Positions 51,500-63,556 of a stretch of 64,000 bases of DNA are shown here, one piece after another (positions within the stretch are counted from its first letter, which is position 1; each line of letters begins with the position of its first letter). Location: contig NC_003074.8 in the NCBI RefSeq assembly GCF_000001735.4, forward strand, positions 6,696,101-6,760,100. Direction: 5' to 3'. Position numbers and translations under genes: made by a program. The DNA is from Arabidopsis thaliana. Taxonomy: Eukaryota > Streptophyta > Magnoliopsida > Brassicales > Brassicaceae. Below the pieces are notes generated by a model. It ran no database searches and was not told where the DNA came from. It saw only the letters and a program-made list of their open reading frames with translations.

Positions 51500-52804
51500 A
51501 TGGGAGATTCCGTTTCTTCTTCATCCCGCGTTTCTGTTCATCAATCTCTTGGTGCTGGTTCTGGTCAGTCTCTCTATTCGATTTATTGAAGCCTATTTTG
51601 GCTTTTCTCGAGTTTCGCTTTCGATTCAATCGCTCTAGAGTTTCGCTCTATTCGGAATCTGGAATGTTGCGTTGATTGGCGTAAATTGAGGGTTTTGTTT
51701 GATTGTTATGTGCATTTGGGGAATTTTTAAACTTGATCATAATTATGAACAACAATTTCACGTATTTGGAGACATTTAGGAATCTCTTGACTCGTGACTC
51801 TTGTGTCCTTAAATGCAATTTTTTGCAGTTGCTGATTTGCTGCTATGGAGAAACCGGACTGGTGCAGTCATTTTGCTAATCTCTTCTACTGGGTTTTGGT
51901 TCTTATTCGAGAGAGCTGGATACAATCTCTTGTCTTTCGTCTCCAATGTTCTGCTTCTTCTCGTTGCGATCTTCTTCTTATGGGCCAAGTCTGCTACAGT
52001 TCTCAACCGGTAAATCTCTGCTTATTCTATTCACTGCATTGTTGTGGAAAAAGATGAAACCTTTATGCGGCATTGATGGATTGTGTTGATAGTAGAGCTT
52101 GCATTAGCTTCTTCTTTGTTAAGTTACTGCTTCACCATTTGAAAGAGACTATTTTGGAGCATAAAAGCTTATGAATACTGGAACTTTGCTTTGACAACCC
52201 GAGTCATGTGTGTTTTTATTCTTATAAAGTATACAACTGATGTGGTTTTATTTCAGACCGCTACCTCCAGTTCCGAATATGGAAATCCCTGAGGAGTTTG
52301 CAAATAAGGCTGCTGATGATCTTCGGGTTTGGATCAATTATGTACTGTCAATTGCAAGTGATATCACCATAGCTAGAAATCCGATTCGTCTCCTTCAGGT
52401 TTTCTTTCATCACTTGTGGCAAACCATTTGTTGTATCTTTTTGTTTCTGCATGTGATGTATCTCACTGTTCACATCTCGTTTGTTTTTGCTGTGAAACAG
52501 GTTTCTCTTGTCTTGTGGGCTATATCCTATGTTGGGACTTTAATCAACTCCCTCACTCTTGTTTACATTGGTGAGCGTCTAACCTTTTCTTGTCGGTTAT
52601 ATAGTCTATGATCTTGGTTGATATGATTAACTAATGTGTCGCTGTTTTTATCTTGCAGGAGTTCTTCTCAGTCTTTCTTTTCCTATTGTGTATGAGAAGT
52701 ACCAAGACCACATTGATGAGAAAGTGAACTCGACTTCTAAATTCGTTCGAAATATCTCAAGGAAGTTTCCATTGCCCATAAACAAAGAGAAGAAACATCA
52801 GTAG
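51500..52804 (+). CDS. RTNLB11: Reticulon-like protein B11
   Basis: Five exons, 51500–51563, 51829–52009, 52257–52398, 52501–52570 and 52659–52804, give 200 aa. The reticulon homology domain fills most of the protein. It begins [17 protein letters not shown], which is the classic plant RTNLB start. Two long hydrophobic hairpins follow (about 30–75 and 125–160), separated by a ~50-residue loop ([23 protein letters not shown]). These hairpins wedge into the ER outer leaflet and shape tubules. It is a short member with a 21-residue N-terminus before the domain. The last four residues are KKHQ, which fits the KKxx ER-retrieval pattern. Confidence 0.95.
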
Positions 52805-53656
52805 GTAGTGTAAGTAGTCTCTGATGAATTGATCCTTTGTGGTCCGAGAAAGAGTTAGTTTTCGACTGAGGTTTTACTGAAACGCTGCAGGTGAAAAACA
52901 GTCCATTTGGTCACCAGACTAATTACAGCTACAAGAAGGAGCCATTACTGTAATGCTACAAGAGGATAGTCAAAGAGCAGCGGAAAAAAGTGAATCACAG
53001 TACAGATTTTCGTTCATTTCTTTCTGTTTCGCTTACTAGGAGTTTTCTTCTTGTGTGTTTTTGTTGTGTTCAAGATTCATGAGTTTCTGGTTTTTTTGGT
53101 CTTTTAGTTTACACGAATGCTTTGTTGCAGTATTGTTCCAGTAGAAACGAGAAAGATGAATCTAATACAACTTGAGAGGTTATTCAATAATTAATTTGTT
53201 GATTATTAAAGATTACAGTTACAGTTTCAACCAAAACAAAATGTGATATATGTGCCTAGTCGTCTTATCTCTCTCTCGTTCACATTGGATAGGCTTTTGG
53301 GCTTTTAAAGTCCACTTTCAGTGAACATGGACCCGATTGAGCTTTATGGGTTCTTGTTTGTTTGTTCTGTCGGTCGTGATTCCTGAGGATAATTGATCTT
53401 TTCTTCTTTGTTAACCTAAGTTATTTGGGATTTGCTCTTGTTTTGTTCTGTCTTAATCGAATCCTCAAGGGATTGTGCCGTGACTGCCGTCTTCAATTGT
53501 TTTATATATATCGAGAGGCCGAAGAAATCTGTAATCACAGACAGAGGAAAAATAAGAATAAGGTGCAGTTTTTTTGTTCTTTGTTGTTATTTAAGAAGAT
53601 TAACGTAAATAGTTTCCGACATTAACTAGTTTGCGTTACATTGGTCCTGGTTGATA
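52805..53656. other. Spacer between RTNLB11 and At3g19470
   Basis: RTNLB11 3' UTR and F-box promoter. No separate gene recognised. Confidence 0.4.
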
Positions 53657-53903
53657 ATGAAGAAGATGTACAATCTTCCAAGAGATTTGCCGGAGGAGGT
53701 GCTCTGTAGAATTCCGTTGACATCTCTGAGGCCTGTCCGATCTACTTGCAAAAAGTGGAGCACTTTATCCAAATGTGGGAGCTTTGCAAAGAAGCACCTT
53801 GCTCAAGCAAAAGTACTAGCAGACGCAAAGGAGTTTATGGTGGTCTTGATGATGAATTTTAGGGTTTATTTGATGAGAGTCAATCTTCAAAACAACGTTG
53901 TTG

Positions 53904-53939
<36 letters not shown>

Positions 53940-54814
53940 GTATAAAACGTGAAGCTAAACTTATTAGCTTAGGCGATGAAGAAGCTGATATATCTCAAGT
54001 CTTTCACTGTGACGGTTTATTGTTATGCATCAGCATCACCGAATCCAAGACTAGGCTCGTTGTTTGGAACCCGTATTGGGGGCATACCCGGTTATTCGAG
54101 CCCACACATCAATTCAACAAATTCGATAGCTATTCGTATGCTCTCGGATACGACAAGAGCCGCAAATCCCACAAAATCTTGAGGGGTATTACTTGTTTGG
54201 ATCCCTTCAAAATCTACGATTTTAACTCTGACTTATGGAGGGATCTTGATGTAACTCCGGAGTGGCACTTATGGCAAATGCTCCATGGCGTGTCTCTCAA
54301 GGGAAATGCCTACTGGTTTGCTAGAGAGAATTATACCGAAACAATGGACACAGACCATTTTTTCTTACTCTGTTTTGATTTCACAAGCGAGACATTTGGG
54401 CCGCCTTTGCCTCTTCCGTTTGAGTTTGCTGTTTCTGAAGATACTATGAGTGTATCTAGTGTTAGAGAAGAGCAGCTTGTTGTATTATATCAGCCGTGGG
54501 ATTATTTACAGTTGGACATCTGGGTGACGTCTAAGATTGAGCCCAACGCTGTGTCGTGGAACAGCAAGGTGTTCTTATCAGTGAGTTTAAAACAACTCGT
54601 CAGCCCTCAGTTTCAGTTAACTTTTGGGAGTTTCTTCATCGACGAGGAGAAGAAAGTCGCTGTGGTTTTTGATAAAGACTACGATAATAAGCGCAACATA
54701 GCTTACATCTTTGGAGTGGATGGATCCTTTAAAGCAGTTGATCTCGGAGATTCAGACCGAAAGTGTTTTCCACTTGTGTGCTCTTATGTTCCAAGTCTAG
54801 TGCAACTTAATTAG
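53657..54814 (+). CDS. At3g19470: F-box protein with FBA domain
   Basis: Single exon, 385 aa from the ATG at 53657 (a second ATG follows four codons in, before YNLPRDL). The F-box is at about 5–45 (NLPRDLPEEVLCRIPLTSLRPVRSTCKKW). The FBA_1 domain runs about 100–330 with ISQVFHCDGLLLC, VVWNPYWGHTRLF, YKSRKSHKILR-like, YDFNSDLWRDLD, SLKGNAYWFA and FFIDEEKKVAVVF. It ends LVCSYVPSLVQLN. Between them is a serine run of 11 encoded by TCA repeats (about 53908–53938). SCF substrate adaptor by family, target unknown. Closest relatives in the window are At3g19410 and the two relics. Confidence 0.93.
53908..53938. repeat. TCA microsatellite coding for serine
   Basis: About ten TCA triplets in frame in At3g19470, translated as Ser. 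Probably variable between accessions. Confidence 0.9.
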
Positions 54815-56489
54815 TCGACCATCTATTCCTTGCTTACTTTTTTTCTTCCTCTTTTGTCATCTTCTTTGAACAAGATCATTATTTGTTAGTCAATAACATA
54901 TTAACTTGTTTCTCATACTTGTTTTTGTTTGCCATATATATTTGAATTCGTTTCCAAATGGTGCACACGCTCCTTCCCCTGCAGCTAATCGTTTGTTACT
55001 TTCAGTCCCCTTAAGTTGGAGCAAACTGTATGCTTCTTGGTTGGCATTCTCCGCGAAAGCATGCATCGTTTCTTCCAAGAGTCTTTAGGTATTGATAGTT
55101 CATCGTTTTCTTTTTCTATTGTAACACAGTAGCAGTTAAAGATAAGTCGAACGGGTGATCTTTTTGTTCATTAGACAAAACTAGAGAGGTTTCTCTTCTC
55201 TTTCTTCTAGTAAGGAACAAGGCTAAGGTTAATAGATAGCTAGCTATCTGAGATATCTCACAAAAGCTTTCACTATGGCCCTGTACTATATCAACTTCAT
55301 ATTTTAGGTGTTTCATATTTCAGATAAAATGTGCTCATATCTTCTTCCTCTTTGTTCAGCGTCTTCTGCAAAAGTGATATAGATCTTGACATGCTGCTAA
55401 AATACCTCTTGATATATTTAGTTTTTCTTACCAATTTAAGTTATAGCATAATCCTTTTATCATGTTAGTTATTGTTCTATCCTAATTGTCTAGCATGGAG
55501 TAGAATGATTTTGAAGCAGGGACTTGTAGAACGATTTTTCGTGTGCCACAGGTTTACTCCCTTCCTTAATGTGGTGACCAGCGCTTGTCCTTGTGGTCTG
55601 TCCACTCATTCTGCTATCTTTCAACGAATATCACAAAATAATAGTGGTTAGTATGTCTCATATGATTACCTTAAATTTAGCGGCTACTGACTGATGAATC
55701 ATGAGGCTTTACGCTACTACTATTTCTCTTGTGTTCCACAAGGCGTTTCCAATACTTGGTGATATCCTCCAACGACATCTGCCTAGTATTTTGACCTTGC
55801 CAGTTGCCAAATCAATTAATAAACCCTTCACCAGAAGATTCTTACTACATCAAACAATAAATAAAACTAAAGTTTGACTGGAAGAAGAGTTTTGGAACGT
55901 TAGACAAATTTTCAGCATTTGACGATATGAAAGATGTCTAAATCTAAAGAAACAGAGATACAATTCTTTCAATATTATATACTTGCTAACTATCAAGAAC
56001 AGGCATGAAAAAATAAAAATATTAAAAAAAAATACATATTACTATATAGAATTCATATGTCATCGATAACTTTTACATTATTTTTTACAATCCGCCTTAC
56101 TTAAACGCGCCTTATCTAATAGATATATAAATGTATCTCTATTTATATTATAATTTAATTTAAAATCAATATAAAAAAATGTGTTTTTTCAATTTTTAAA
56201 CCACATAACCTAATAGTATAATATTTGATATATTATTATTTTGTTTTAAGAATGTAGTATATTTGTATTTTATTAGCAAAACCATTATTAAATTGTAACT
56301 TTTTTTTCTTCTATATAAAGTTTCAAAATCCACTTAAGAAGTGAAGATATAAGTGAACAAAGGATGTAGCGTAATCTAGCACAACATATTTAAACCTCAC
56401 AAAACCCACCCGAAAGATGAACCCATATCTCTCTACTCTGTTGCTGACGATACATACACCTTTACTTACATTATATTCCCGCCATCGCG
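54815..56489. other. Spacer between At3g19470 and PGDH3
   Basis: Holds a 180-bp coding-like patch (54890–55088) and otherwise AT-rich DNA with PGDH3's promoter at the right end. No intact gene recognised. Confidence 0.45.
54890..55088 (-). other. Unassigned coding-like patch
   Basis: More GC-rich than its flanks and open on both strands. The minus strand reads LEETMHAFAENANQEAYSLL, then QLKGTESNKRLAAGEGA, which has the composition of a soluble helical protein. The plus strand reads a hydrophobic peptide ending in a stop at 55088. I do not recognise either. It may be a relic exon of a lost gene. Confidence 0.25.
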
Positions 56490-58550
56490 ATGGCGACGTC
56501 TCTGAATCTATCATCGATCTTCTCCTCCTCCTCAAGGCTCGTCACCACTCCCTCCTCTGTTTTTCCCATCCGTCAGAGGCGACGGATCATCCTCGTTACG
56601 TCTTCTTCTTCCGGAGGTGGAGGAAAACCGACGATTCTCGTAACGGAGAAGCTAGGCCAAGCGGGGATCGATCTGCTTAAGAAGTACGCTAATGTGGATT
56701 GCTCTTATGATCTGAGTCTCGAGGAGCTTTGTACGAAGATCTCTCTTTGTGATGCGCTCATCGTCAGGAGTGGTACCAAGGTTGGGAGAGATGTGTTTGA
56801 ATCGTCGCGTGGGAGGCTTAAGGTTGTTGGACGCGCTGGTGTTGGGATTGATAACGTCGATTTGGCGGCGGCGACTGAGTATGGGTGTTTGGTTGTTAAT
56901 GCTCCGACTGCGAACACTGTGGCTGCTGCTGAACACGGAATTGCGCTTTTGACCGCCATGGCTAGAAACATTGCTCAAGCTGATGCTTCTATCAAAGCTG
57001 GTGAGTGTTTTAAACGGTTGTTGAATTTGAATAGCGATTTGAGAAATTGCGATGTGAAATGTAGAAATGTGGTTGTTTGTAGGCAAATGGACGAGAAACA
57101 AGTATGTAGGTGTTTCACTTGTGGGGAAGACTCTTGCTGTTCTTGGTTTTGGTAAAGTTGGATCAGAGGTTGCTAGACGAGCCAGGGGACTTGGTATGCA
57201 TGTCATTACACATGATCCTTATGCACCAGCGGATCGTGCACGAGCTATTGGTGTGGAGCTTGTTAGTTTTGAAGTAGCTATTTCAACTGCTGACTTCATC
57301 TCTTTGCATCTGCCTCTTACTGCTGCTACTTCGAAGATGATGAATGATGTGACCTTTGCGATGATGAAGAAAGGAGTCCGTATTGTTAATGTTGCTCGTG
57401 GTGGAGTTATTGATGAGGAAGCTCTTTTGAGAGCGCTTGACTCGGGTATTGTTGCTCAGGCAGCTCTTGATGTTTTTACAGTAGAGCCACCTGTTAAAGA
57501 TAATAAGTTGGTGTTACATGAGAGTGTCACTGCCACACCTCATCTTGGTGCTAGTACTATGGAGGCTCAGGTATTACATACTGTATATTCGTTTTGCCTT
57601 TAGTGCATTTTGTTCTGCTCTCCTGAAACCTTTACTTGACGCCTAGGAAGGAGTGTCTATCGAAGTCGCAGAAGCTGTTATTGGAGCTTTGAGAGGAGAA
57701 CTTGCTGCTACCGCGGTCAATGCACCAATGGTTCCACTAGAGGTAATTTCAGACTTCACTATAGAGTCCTTAATTCAGGATCAAGTTTCATTCTTCTAGT
57801 TCTTGGTGATATTGCAAGTAGTGATAATGATTTGTCCTGCAAATTCTCTGACACTGTTCAGTTGCTATCTGTTTTCAGGTATTGAGGGAGCTGAAGCCGT
57901 ATGTTGTACTTGCTGAGAAGCTTGGGAGGCTGGCTGTACAATTGGTAACTGGTGGAAGCGGTGTGAATGCTGTGAAAGTGACTTATGCTTCTTCCAGAGC
58001 TCCTGATGATCTCGACACTAGACTTCTCCGAGCCATGGTCATAAAGGGGATCATCGAACCCATTTCCAGCGTATTCATAAATCTGGTTAACTCCGATTAT
58101 ATTGCCAAACAACGTGGAGTCAAAATCTCAGAAGAACGTATGGTTCTAGACGGCTCACCTGAGAATCCAATTGAATACATAACTGTTCGGATAGCAAACG
58201 TGGAATCAAGATTTGCCAGCGCTTTATCAGAGTCCGGTGAGATCAAAGTAGAAGGCAGAGTGAAACAAGGGGTTCCAAGTCTTACCAAAGTCGGATTATT
58301 TGGAGTGGATGTGAGTTTAGAAGGGAGTGTGATTCTGTGCAGGCAAGTAGATCAGCCTGGGATGATCGGTAAAGTTGCTAGCATCTTAGGAGATGAAAAC
58401 GTCAACGTGAGCTTCATGAGCGTCGGTCGAATCGCTCCAGGCAAGCAAGCTGTGATGGCAATTGGAGTAGATGAACAACCAAGCAAAGAAACTTTGAAGA
58501 AAATCGGAGACATTCCTGCCATTGAAGAGTTTGTTTTCCTCAAACTATAG
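56490..58550 (+). CDS. PGDH3: Plastid 3-phosphoglycerate dehydrogenase 3
   Basis: Four exons, 56490–57000, 57083–57570, 57647–57742 and 57879–58550, give 588 aa. It catalyses the first step of the phosphorylated serine pathway: 3-phosphoglycerate + NAD+ to 3-phosphohydroxypyruvate. The Ser/Arg-rich N-terminus (about 1–45) is a chloroplast transit peptide. The substrate domain includes RSGTKVGRDVFE and GRAGVGIDNVDL. The NAD fold has GFGKVG (192–197). Catalytic residues are Arg276 (NVARGG), Glu305 (TVEPP) and His324 (TPHLGAST). The C-terminal half holds the intervening ASB domain and an ACT domain (last ~75 residues, from QPGMIGKVASILG), the usual site of serine feedback in this family. The C-terminus is EEFVFLKL. 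It converges on NHD1 with only 224 bp between stop codons. Confidence 0.97.
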
Positions 58551-58774
58551 GTTAATACTTTACATGGATGCACATAAGAAAAAACTCAGAGATCGATATA
58601 ATCTTAAATGATGATTTATTCTGTACTAATGATACAATCGAGTGTACATGAAACAAATTACATAGTTGATTTTTTCCAAAGCGGCATGTCGACGAAGTGA
58701 TGTGTTATTGTTGCAGCCAGCCAGGGATTTTTTCTTGTTTTCTCAGAGAGAAGAAATACAGAGATTGATGGAGC

Positions 58775-61700
58775 CTATGAACCAGTGAGAAATGGGATCT
58801 GAGCCACAGTTGTTGGGATCTCGAAATGAAGATTATGAACGGCCAGATAAGCTGCGATACCAGCAGCATAGCCAGCAAAAGCAAAACCACTAACCTGCAT
58901 GGAGAAAAAAAAAAAAAACTGAGTTTCTTGCGCAGAGCCACAAGAGTATTGAGTTTCAGTCTGGTTAATGCAATGTTGTGTTGTTGATCGTTAGACAAGC
59001 CGGAAGAATGTATCTTACCTTTCGGAAATACCAAAAGAAATCGACTTTCTCCATCCCCATGAAGGCTACACCAGCAGCAGAACCAATGACAAGCATCGAA
59101 CCACCAGTGCCGGCACAGAATGCAATGAGCTGCCAAAATTCAGAATCTTGAGGGAACGATGTGAGATCATACATCCCCATAGTCGCTGCAACCAGTGGAA
59201 CATTGTCTATGATTGCTGATACAACACCGATAGCACTTGCAATGAGCTCAACGTTGGGTATATTGGCATCAAGGTAGTTTGCAATCTCCCGGAGTATCCC
59301 AGCTGCCTCAAGGCTGGAAAAAAGGAAAACAACATCAGAAAAGATTGTGAATTCTTAAGAGTAATGGAACATAAGGAGTTTGGAGATGAACAGTTGATTT
59401 AATACCTGCTTACGGATAAAAGAATCCCGAGGAAAAACAGAGCACCTTGTGTGTCTATTCGAGATAAGGCTTGAGGTACTTTGAGCTTTTGTCTTTCTGA
59501 TTCACCGTAATGAATGGCATCTGTCAAGATCCAAAGAACTCCAAGACCCAACAAGATACCCATGTAAGGAGGCAATCCAGTTAGAGCTTTAAAGACTGGA
59601 ACAAAAACCAATGCTCCAAGGCCAACTCCAAAAACTAGCTTCCCTCTTGGAGCCATCTTTTCAGAAGCCAATACATCTTTAGGATCCTGTTCCTTTCCAT
59701 TTACCTCACTGAGAAAGAAAAAAAACTTACATCAATTAGCATATACATTGCAAACATTTACGAGACAGTTGAAGCCAAACATAGTCTCCTTTTTCGTTTG
59801 AGGATGCAAGAAGAACTTAACCTGGTCAAAGACATGAGGGCTAGTGGAACAGCAAGAGACACAACCGAAGGTAGAAAAAGGTCCTGAAAGGAATGTAAGT
59901 AAACCTCCATCAAGAACATCAAAGTTGGAGTGACCAAATAGGGGAATACTTTAACCACTTTTGTCTATACAGTTCAAAACACTTAGAGAGCATGCCGAGT
60001 AACAAAACCAGCTGTCGTACCATGATCACGATCAGAGGCTCCAACAAAAAATTACGACATTAAGTAACTTCAGAATCACTGGTGCTTTAGCCAACCTTTA
60101 CTTTCTTATTCTTTCTGAGTCAAATACAGGCAACTCCACAAATTTTCAATACCAGAAATTCGAAACAAAGGATCTTGTTCAGGGTCTGCATCTTAACTTT
60201 GATATAGACAGCTACCTAATTATTAACAGCAGGGAGCTTAGTGGTAAATTGTGATCTCCAGCCACTTTCAGAATCAAGCTCTTTACTAAACAACCAAATC
60301 TAAACTCATGAACTATTCAGTCCTACTTCTAAGCATTCGCTACTTGCGCTTATGAAAGAAAATGAGGAACATTAACTATCTCAGAAGAGAAGGAGAACCT
60401 TCATAGTCGGCAAGGTGGATATCTGACCATGAATCCATAACATAGTTGTAGTAACATCACCAATTGGAGTCCATGCTCCTCCTGCATTTGCTGCTATCAC
60501 TACCACACCTCCTAGAAGTCTGCCATTGGTCATTGAGCGTACAAACTAACGTTATAATACAGAGTATTATCGTAAGAGGTATAACAAAATTTAAACTCTA
60601 GGTACATGGCCAGTATGTTTCCTTGAGAATCTTAAGGTCTATATGTAGGGAGTCAAAAACTAACTAACTAATAGGAGAGCATTAAGAAAAGGTTTCCATA
60701 CTTGCGGTACTCTGATTGTGGAACCAGTTTCCTTATTAAAGAAACCATGACAATGGTAGAGGTCAGATTGTCTAGAATCGAACTGAGAAAGAAAGTCACA
60801 AAGCCAACCTGCGACGCCATAAATCAATAAAAAGGAAATTCATGTCCTTAAAGAAGAAGACACAGAAGCTAATAACTTTCAAGCTACAGTAAATCACATA
60901 CCACCCATAAAAGTGTCTTTGGCTTCCGAGTGGTGATATTGTCTGTAACCAACTTAAACCCTTGGTGAGCATCAACTATCTCCACAATGGTCATTGCGCC
61001 AAGCAAGAAAAATACTATTTCACTAACTTCAGCTGTTGCATGTTGAAGATCTAAAACAGCTATTTCAGTTGAAGGAGCCTGTTAACAAGGAATTCAATAT
61101 ACACAAAAATCATATACATTAATCATAAATTTAAGTATAAGATAGACAACTTTTTGCGCAGATTCTTACCCCTATGCTCCGCACAACCCACAAACTCACA
61201 GCCATCAAAAGTCCTATTCCACTTTTATTAAAAGCTAAAGACTCTTCAAAGATGATGCCAGCGTATCCTATTCCAAACAACAATGCCATAGCAACATCCT
61301 GTAACATAACATTGTCCATAGATAATTGTTAATCAAAATTCTGCATTTTGAGTTGAAACCAAAGAACATAAAAACAAAGAATCACACCTGATTAGCAGCG
61401 ACCCAGGAATGGTTAATGGCAGCTGTTCCTGTAAGAGCTGCTGCAAGAATAGCAAGAGCTTTGATTATATCTGTCTTTGGCTGATAATTCGCCTCAAAGT
61501 AACTTGAACTAGGTTCATCAACCGAGCATAACGGGTCACATAATCCTGATGAGTCCATCAAATCCTGTGGATCACAGAAAGATATAAACTTTCATTTCTG
61601 TAGCAATGACCATCGATTACTACACCCATTTTAGTGTTCTTCTTCAGGTCACTATATGAATGAAACTTATCCAATTAGAAAATATGTGACTTGTTCATGA

Positions 61701-62027
61701 GTAATTAGCTAAGATTGGATCAAAAGCGAAAATGGGTAATCATCAAAATCGAATTTTGTACTAAGACAACATCGTGGAAACTCGAACCTCATCGATTGGT
61801 TCATCGAGAGAAGAAGGAGAAGAAGAGCTCCTTATCTTATCCTCGGCCCTCACGAGAACACCATGTTTGGATAACCTCGTCGAGCCTGTAACTCCAGATA
61901 CTTTCGAAAAGGAAACATTTTGCGGCAATCGGGTGGAGATGGAGATAGGTGATGAAGTCGCGATGACGTGTCTCTTCGTCAACTGATGCGGCGGTGCAAA
62001 GTGAGAACCGATAGGAAACACCGCCAT
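58775..62027 (-). CDS. NHD1: Plastid Na+/H+ antiporter NHD1
   Basis: Ten exons on the minus strand: 61788–62027, 61388–61564, 61170–61298, 60902–61078, 60702–60808, 60399–60519, 59822–59883, 59406–59708, 59019–59313, 58775–58894; total 576 aa. The Ser/Thr/Arg-rich N-terminus (about 1–65) is a chloroplast transit peptide. The rest is an NhaD-type ion transporter with about a dozen hydrophobic helices. Conserved blocks are FFLLGAMTIVEIVDAH, SILDNLTSTIVMVSLIRKL, GGAWTPIGDVTTTMLW and IIDNVPLVAATMGMYDL; their Asp/Asn/Thr residues are typical of the transport core. A hydrophilic loop (SEVNGKEQDPKDVLASEK) splits the two halves. By family it exports Na+ from the plastid stroma in exchange for H+. Confidence 0.95.
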
Positions 62028-63188
62028 TGGCGAACACCAGAGAAAGATACGGAGGGAGAGATTTAAGTAGTGAAGATGGAGAGGAAGAGAGAGAGCGATA
62101 AAATCTCCGGCCGTCCGGCGATGTAATGAAATTACCGGTCAAAGTAGAAGTGTGTCTGTGTAGTTTGCAAATATCTTAAATTCTGGGATTTTACAATCTA
62201 ATCCCTTTAAAACAAAAACAACTACTTTTAAGCTTAATATAATTTTACTGGAAAAGTTACATAATATTTTAGCACATTAACTAGTTAAAAAAATTTCAAA
62301 TTTTCAGTCTATTTTCAAAATAAATAAATAATAACATTTCATATCTAATTGATTGATGAAAAAACATCCATAACACTAACACAAACAACTATACTATAAT
62401 TTCTAACTAATCTGATTATGCTTAAAAATTCTAATTAATTCATTTTCATGTCTTCTTTTTTTAAGTTGGGACATGATTGGGATTAAACTATTCTTAATCA
62501 TTTAGACTAATTTGGTCTAGTAACAAAATAAACCTTTCATTGATTATTGCTTGTTGAAATAAGAAACAAACAAATAAGAATTTGTGCACGTCTACTATAG
62601 TGACTAGTGAGTGATGTGGTTTGGTGGCATTACTACAATATTTAGGTGTGAGTAAATCTTAGCCTCTCAGTTCCACTGCTCGACGTGACTGACATCTGAG
62701 AAACATTCAGAAAAATTGGACCAGAAAAAATTTACAAACACAAAAGATTCAATCTATTTTTAAATGTTAATAATTTGGTCTAATAATATTATAGTATTCT
62801 TGCTTTCTTTGTTACCGCGCTTGTGAAAATGTGGGAAAACAAAGAAAAAACGTTTTGCACGTCTTTAGCTCAAGTGAGTGAGTGAGTTATGTGGGTTGGT
62901 GACTTGGTGGCATTACAACACTTTAAGAGCGTGAATAAGCTTAGCCTTTCAGTAAGTACCATCACTACTCGTCGCAACTGTGACAGTGACATCAAAGAAA
63001 CTTTAAGAAAACTTAGACAATCTAATTTTACAAACACAAAAGATTCCAACCTTTTTATACCACCCAGATAATCCCAAAAAAATGTCTGGGTGTAACATTT
63101 ACTAGTAATAGTTCTTCAGCCAAAAACAAAACCCAAGAAAAAAGGCTACTAAAATACTACTAATATATATCAGCCTACGACCGTTTAA
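62028..63188. other. Spacer between NHD1 and bHLH113
   Basis: NHD1 leader and promoter on the left, bHLH113 3' UTR on the right, with a diverged tandem duplication (62584–63058) between. No separate gene seen. Confidence 0.45.
62584..63058. repeat. Diverged tandem duplication, ~180–200 bp units
   Basis: Units at 62584–62763 and 62856–63058 (period about 272) share TGCACGTCT, GTGAGTGA, TTGGTGGCATTAC, TTAGCCT-TCAGT and TTTACAAACACAAAAGATTC in the same order. Confidence 0.85.
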
Positions 63189-63556
63189 TTAAAATCCTTG
63201 AGGTAACGACGGTGACGTAGTGTGACCCATAGTAGCAGGTGACCAGAAATCAGCACCGTTGGAATTTTCCACGTGTACGGTGGATGAGACAGGTACTAGA
63301 CATAATCCTCTGCTTCTCAAGTCTTTCGCTTTCATCGCCGCCATTACATCTCCGGTGACAACTCCACCGTCCTAATAAACGTCGCCGACATGTCAGAAGT
63401 ATCATTTCATTAATAAAAAATAATTAAGAGAGAAAGAGAGAGACTTCTACTTACGAGAGAATGGTTGATTAGATAAGGAGAGCAAAGGACTTGAATCTGA
63501 TCTTGTAAGAATTTGATGTAACCCATCGCTTCATGCAACACAGAAGCTGCATCTGT
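63189..63556 (-). CDS. BHLH113: bHLH113, last two exons (partial)
   Basis: Two 3' coding exons, complement of 63455–63556 and 63189–63371. The first encodes [20 protein letters not shown]…[11 protein letters not shown], which is the end of the loop and helix 2 of a plant bHLH domain (the [16 protein letters not shown] pattern). The second encodes a 60-residue tail with [20 protein letters not shown], where the [15 protein letters not shown] block marks the bHLH112/113/114 type, and ends SPSLPQGF. The basic region, helix 1 and N-terminus must lie beyond position 64000; no bHLH coding is seen between 63557 and the edge. A nuclear transcription factor binding E-box DNA by family. Confidence 0.92.
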
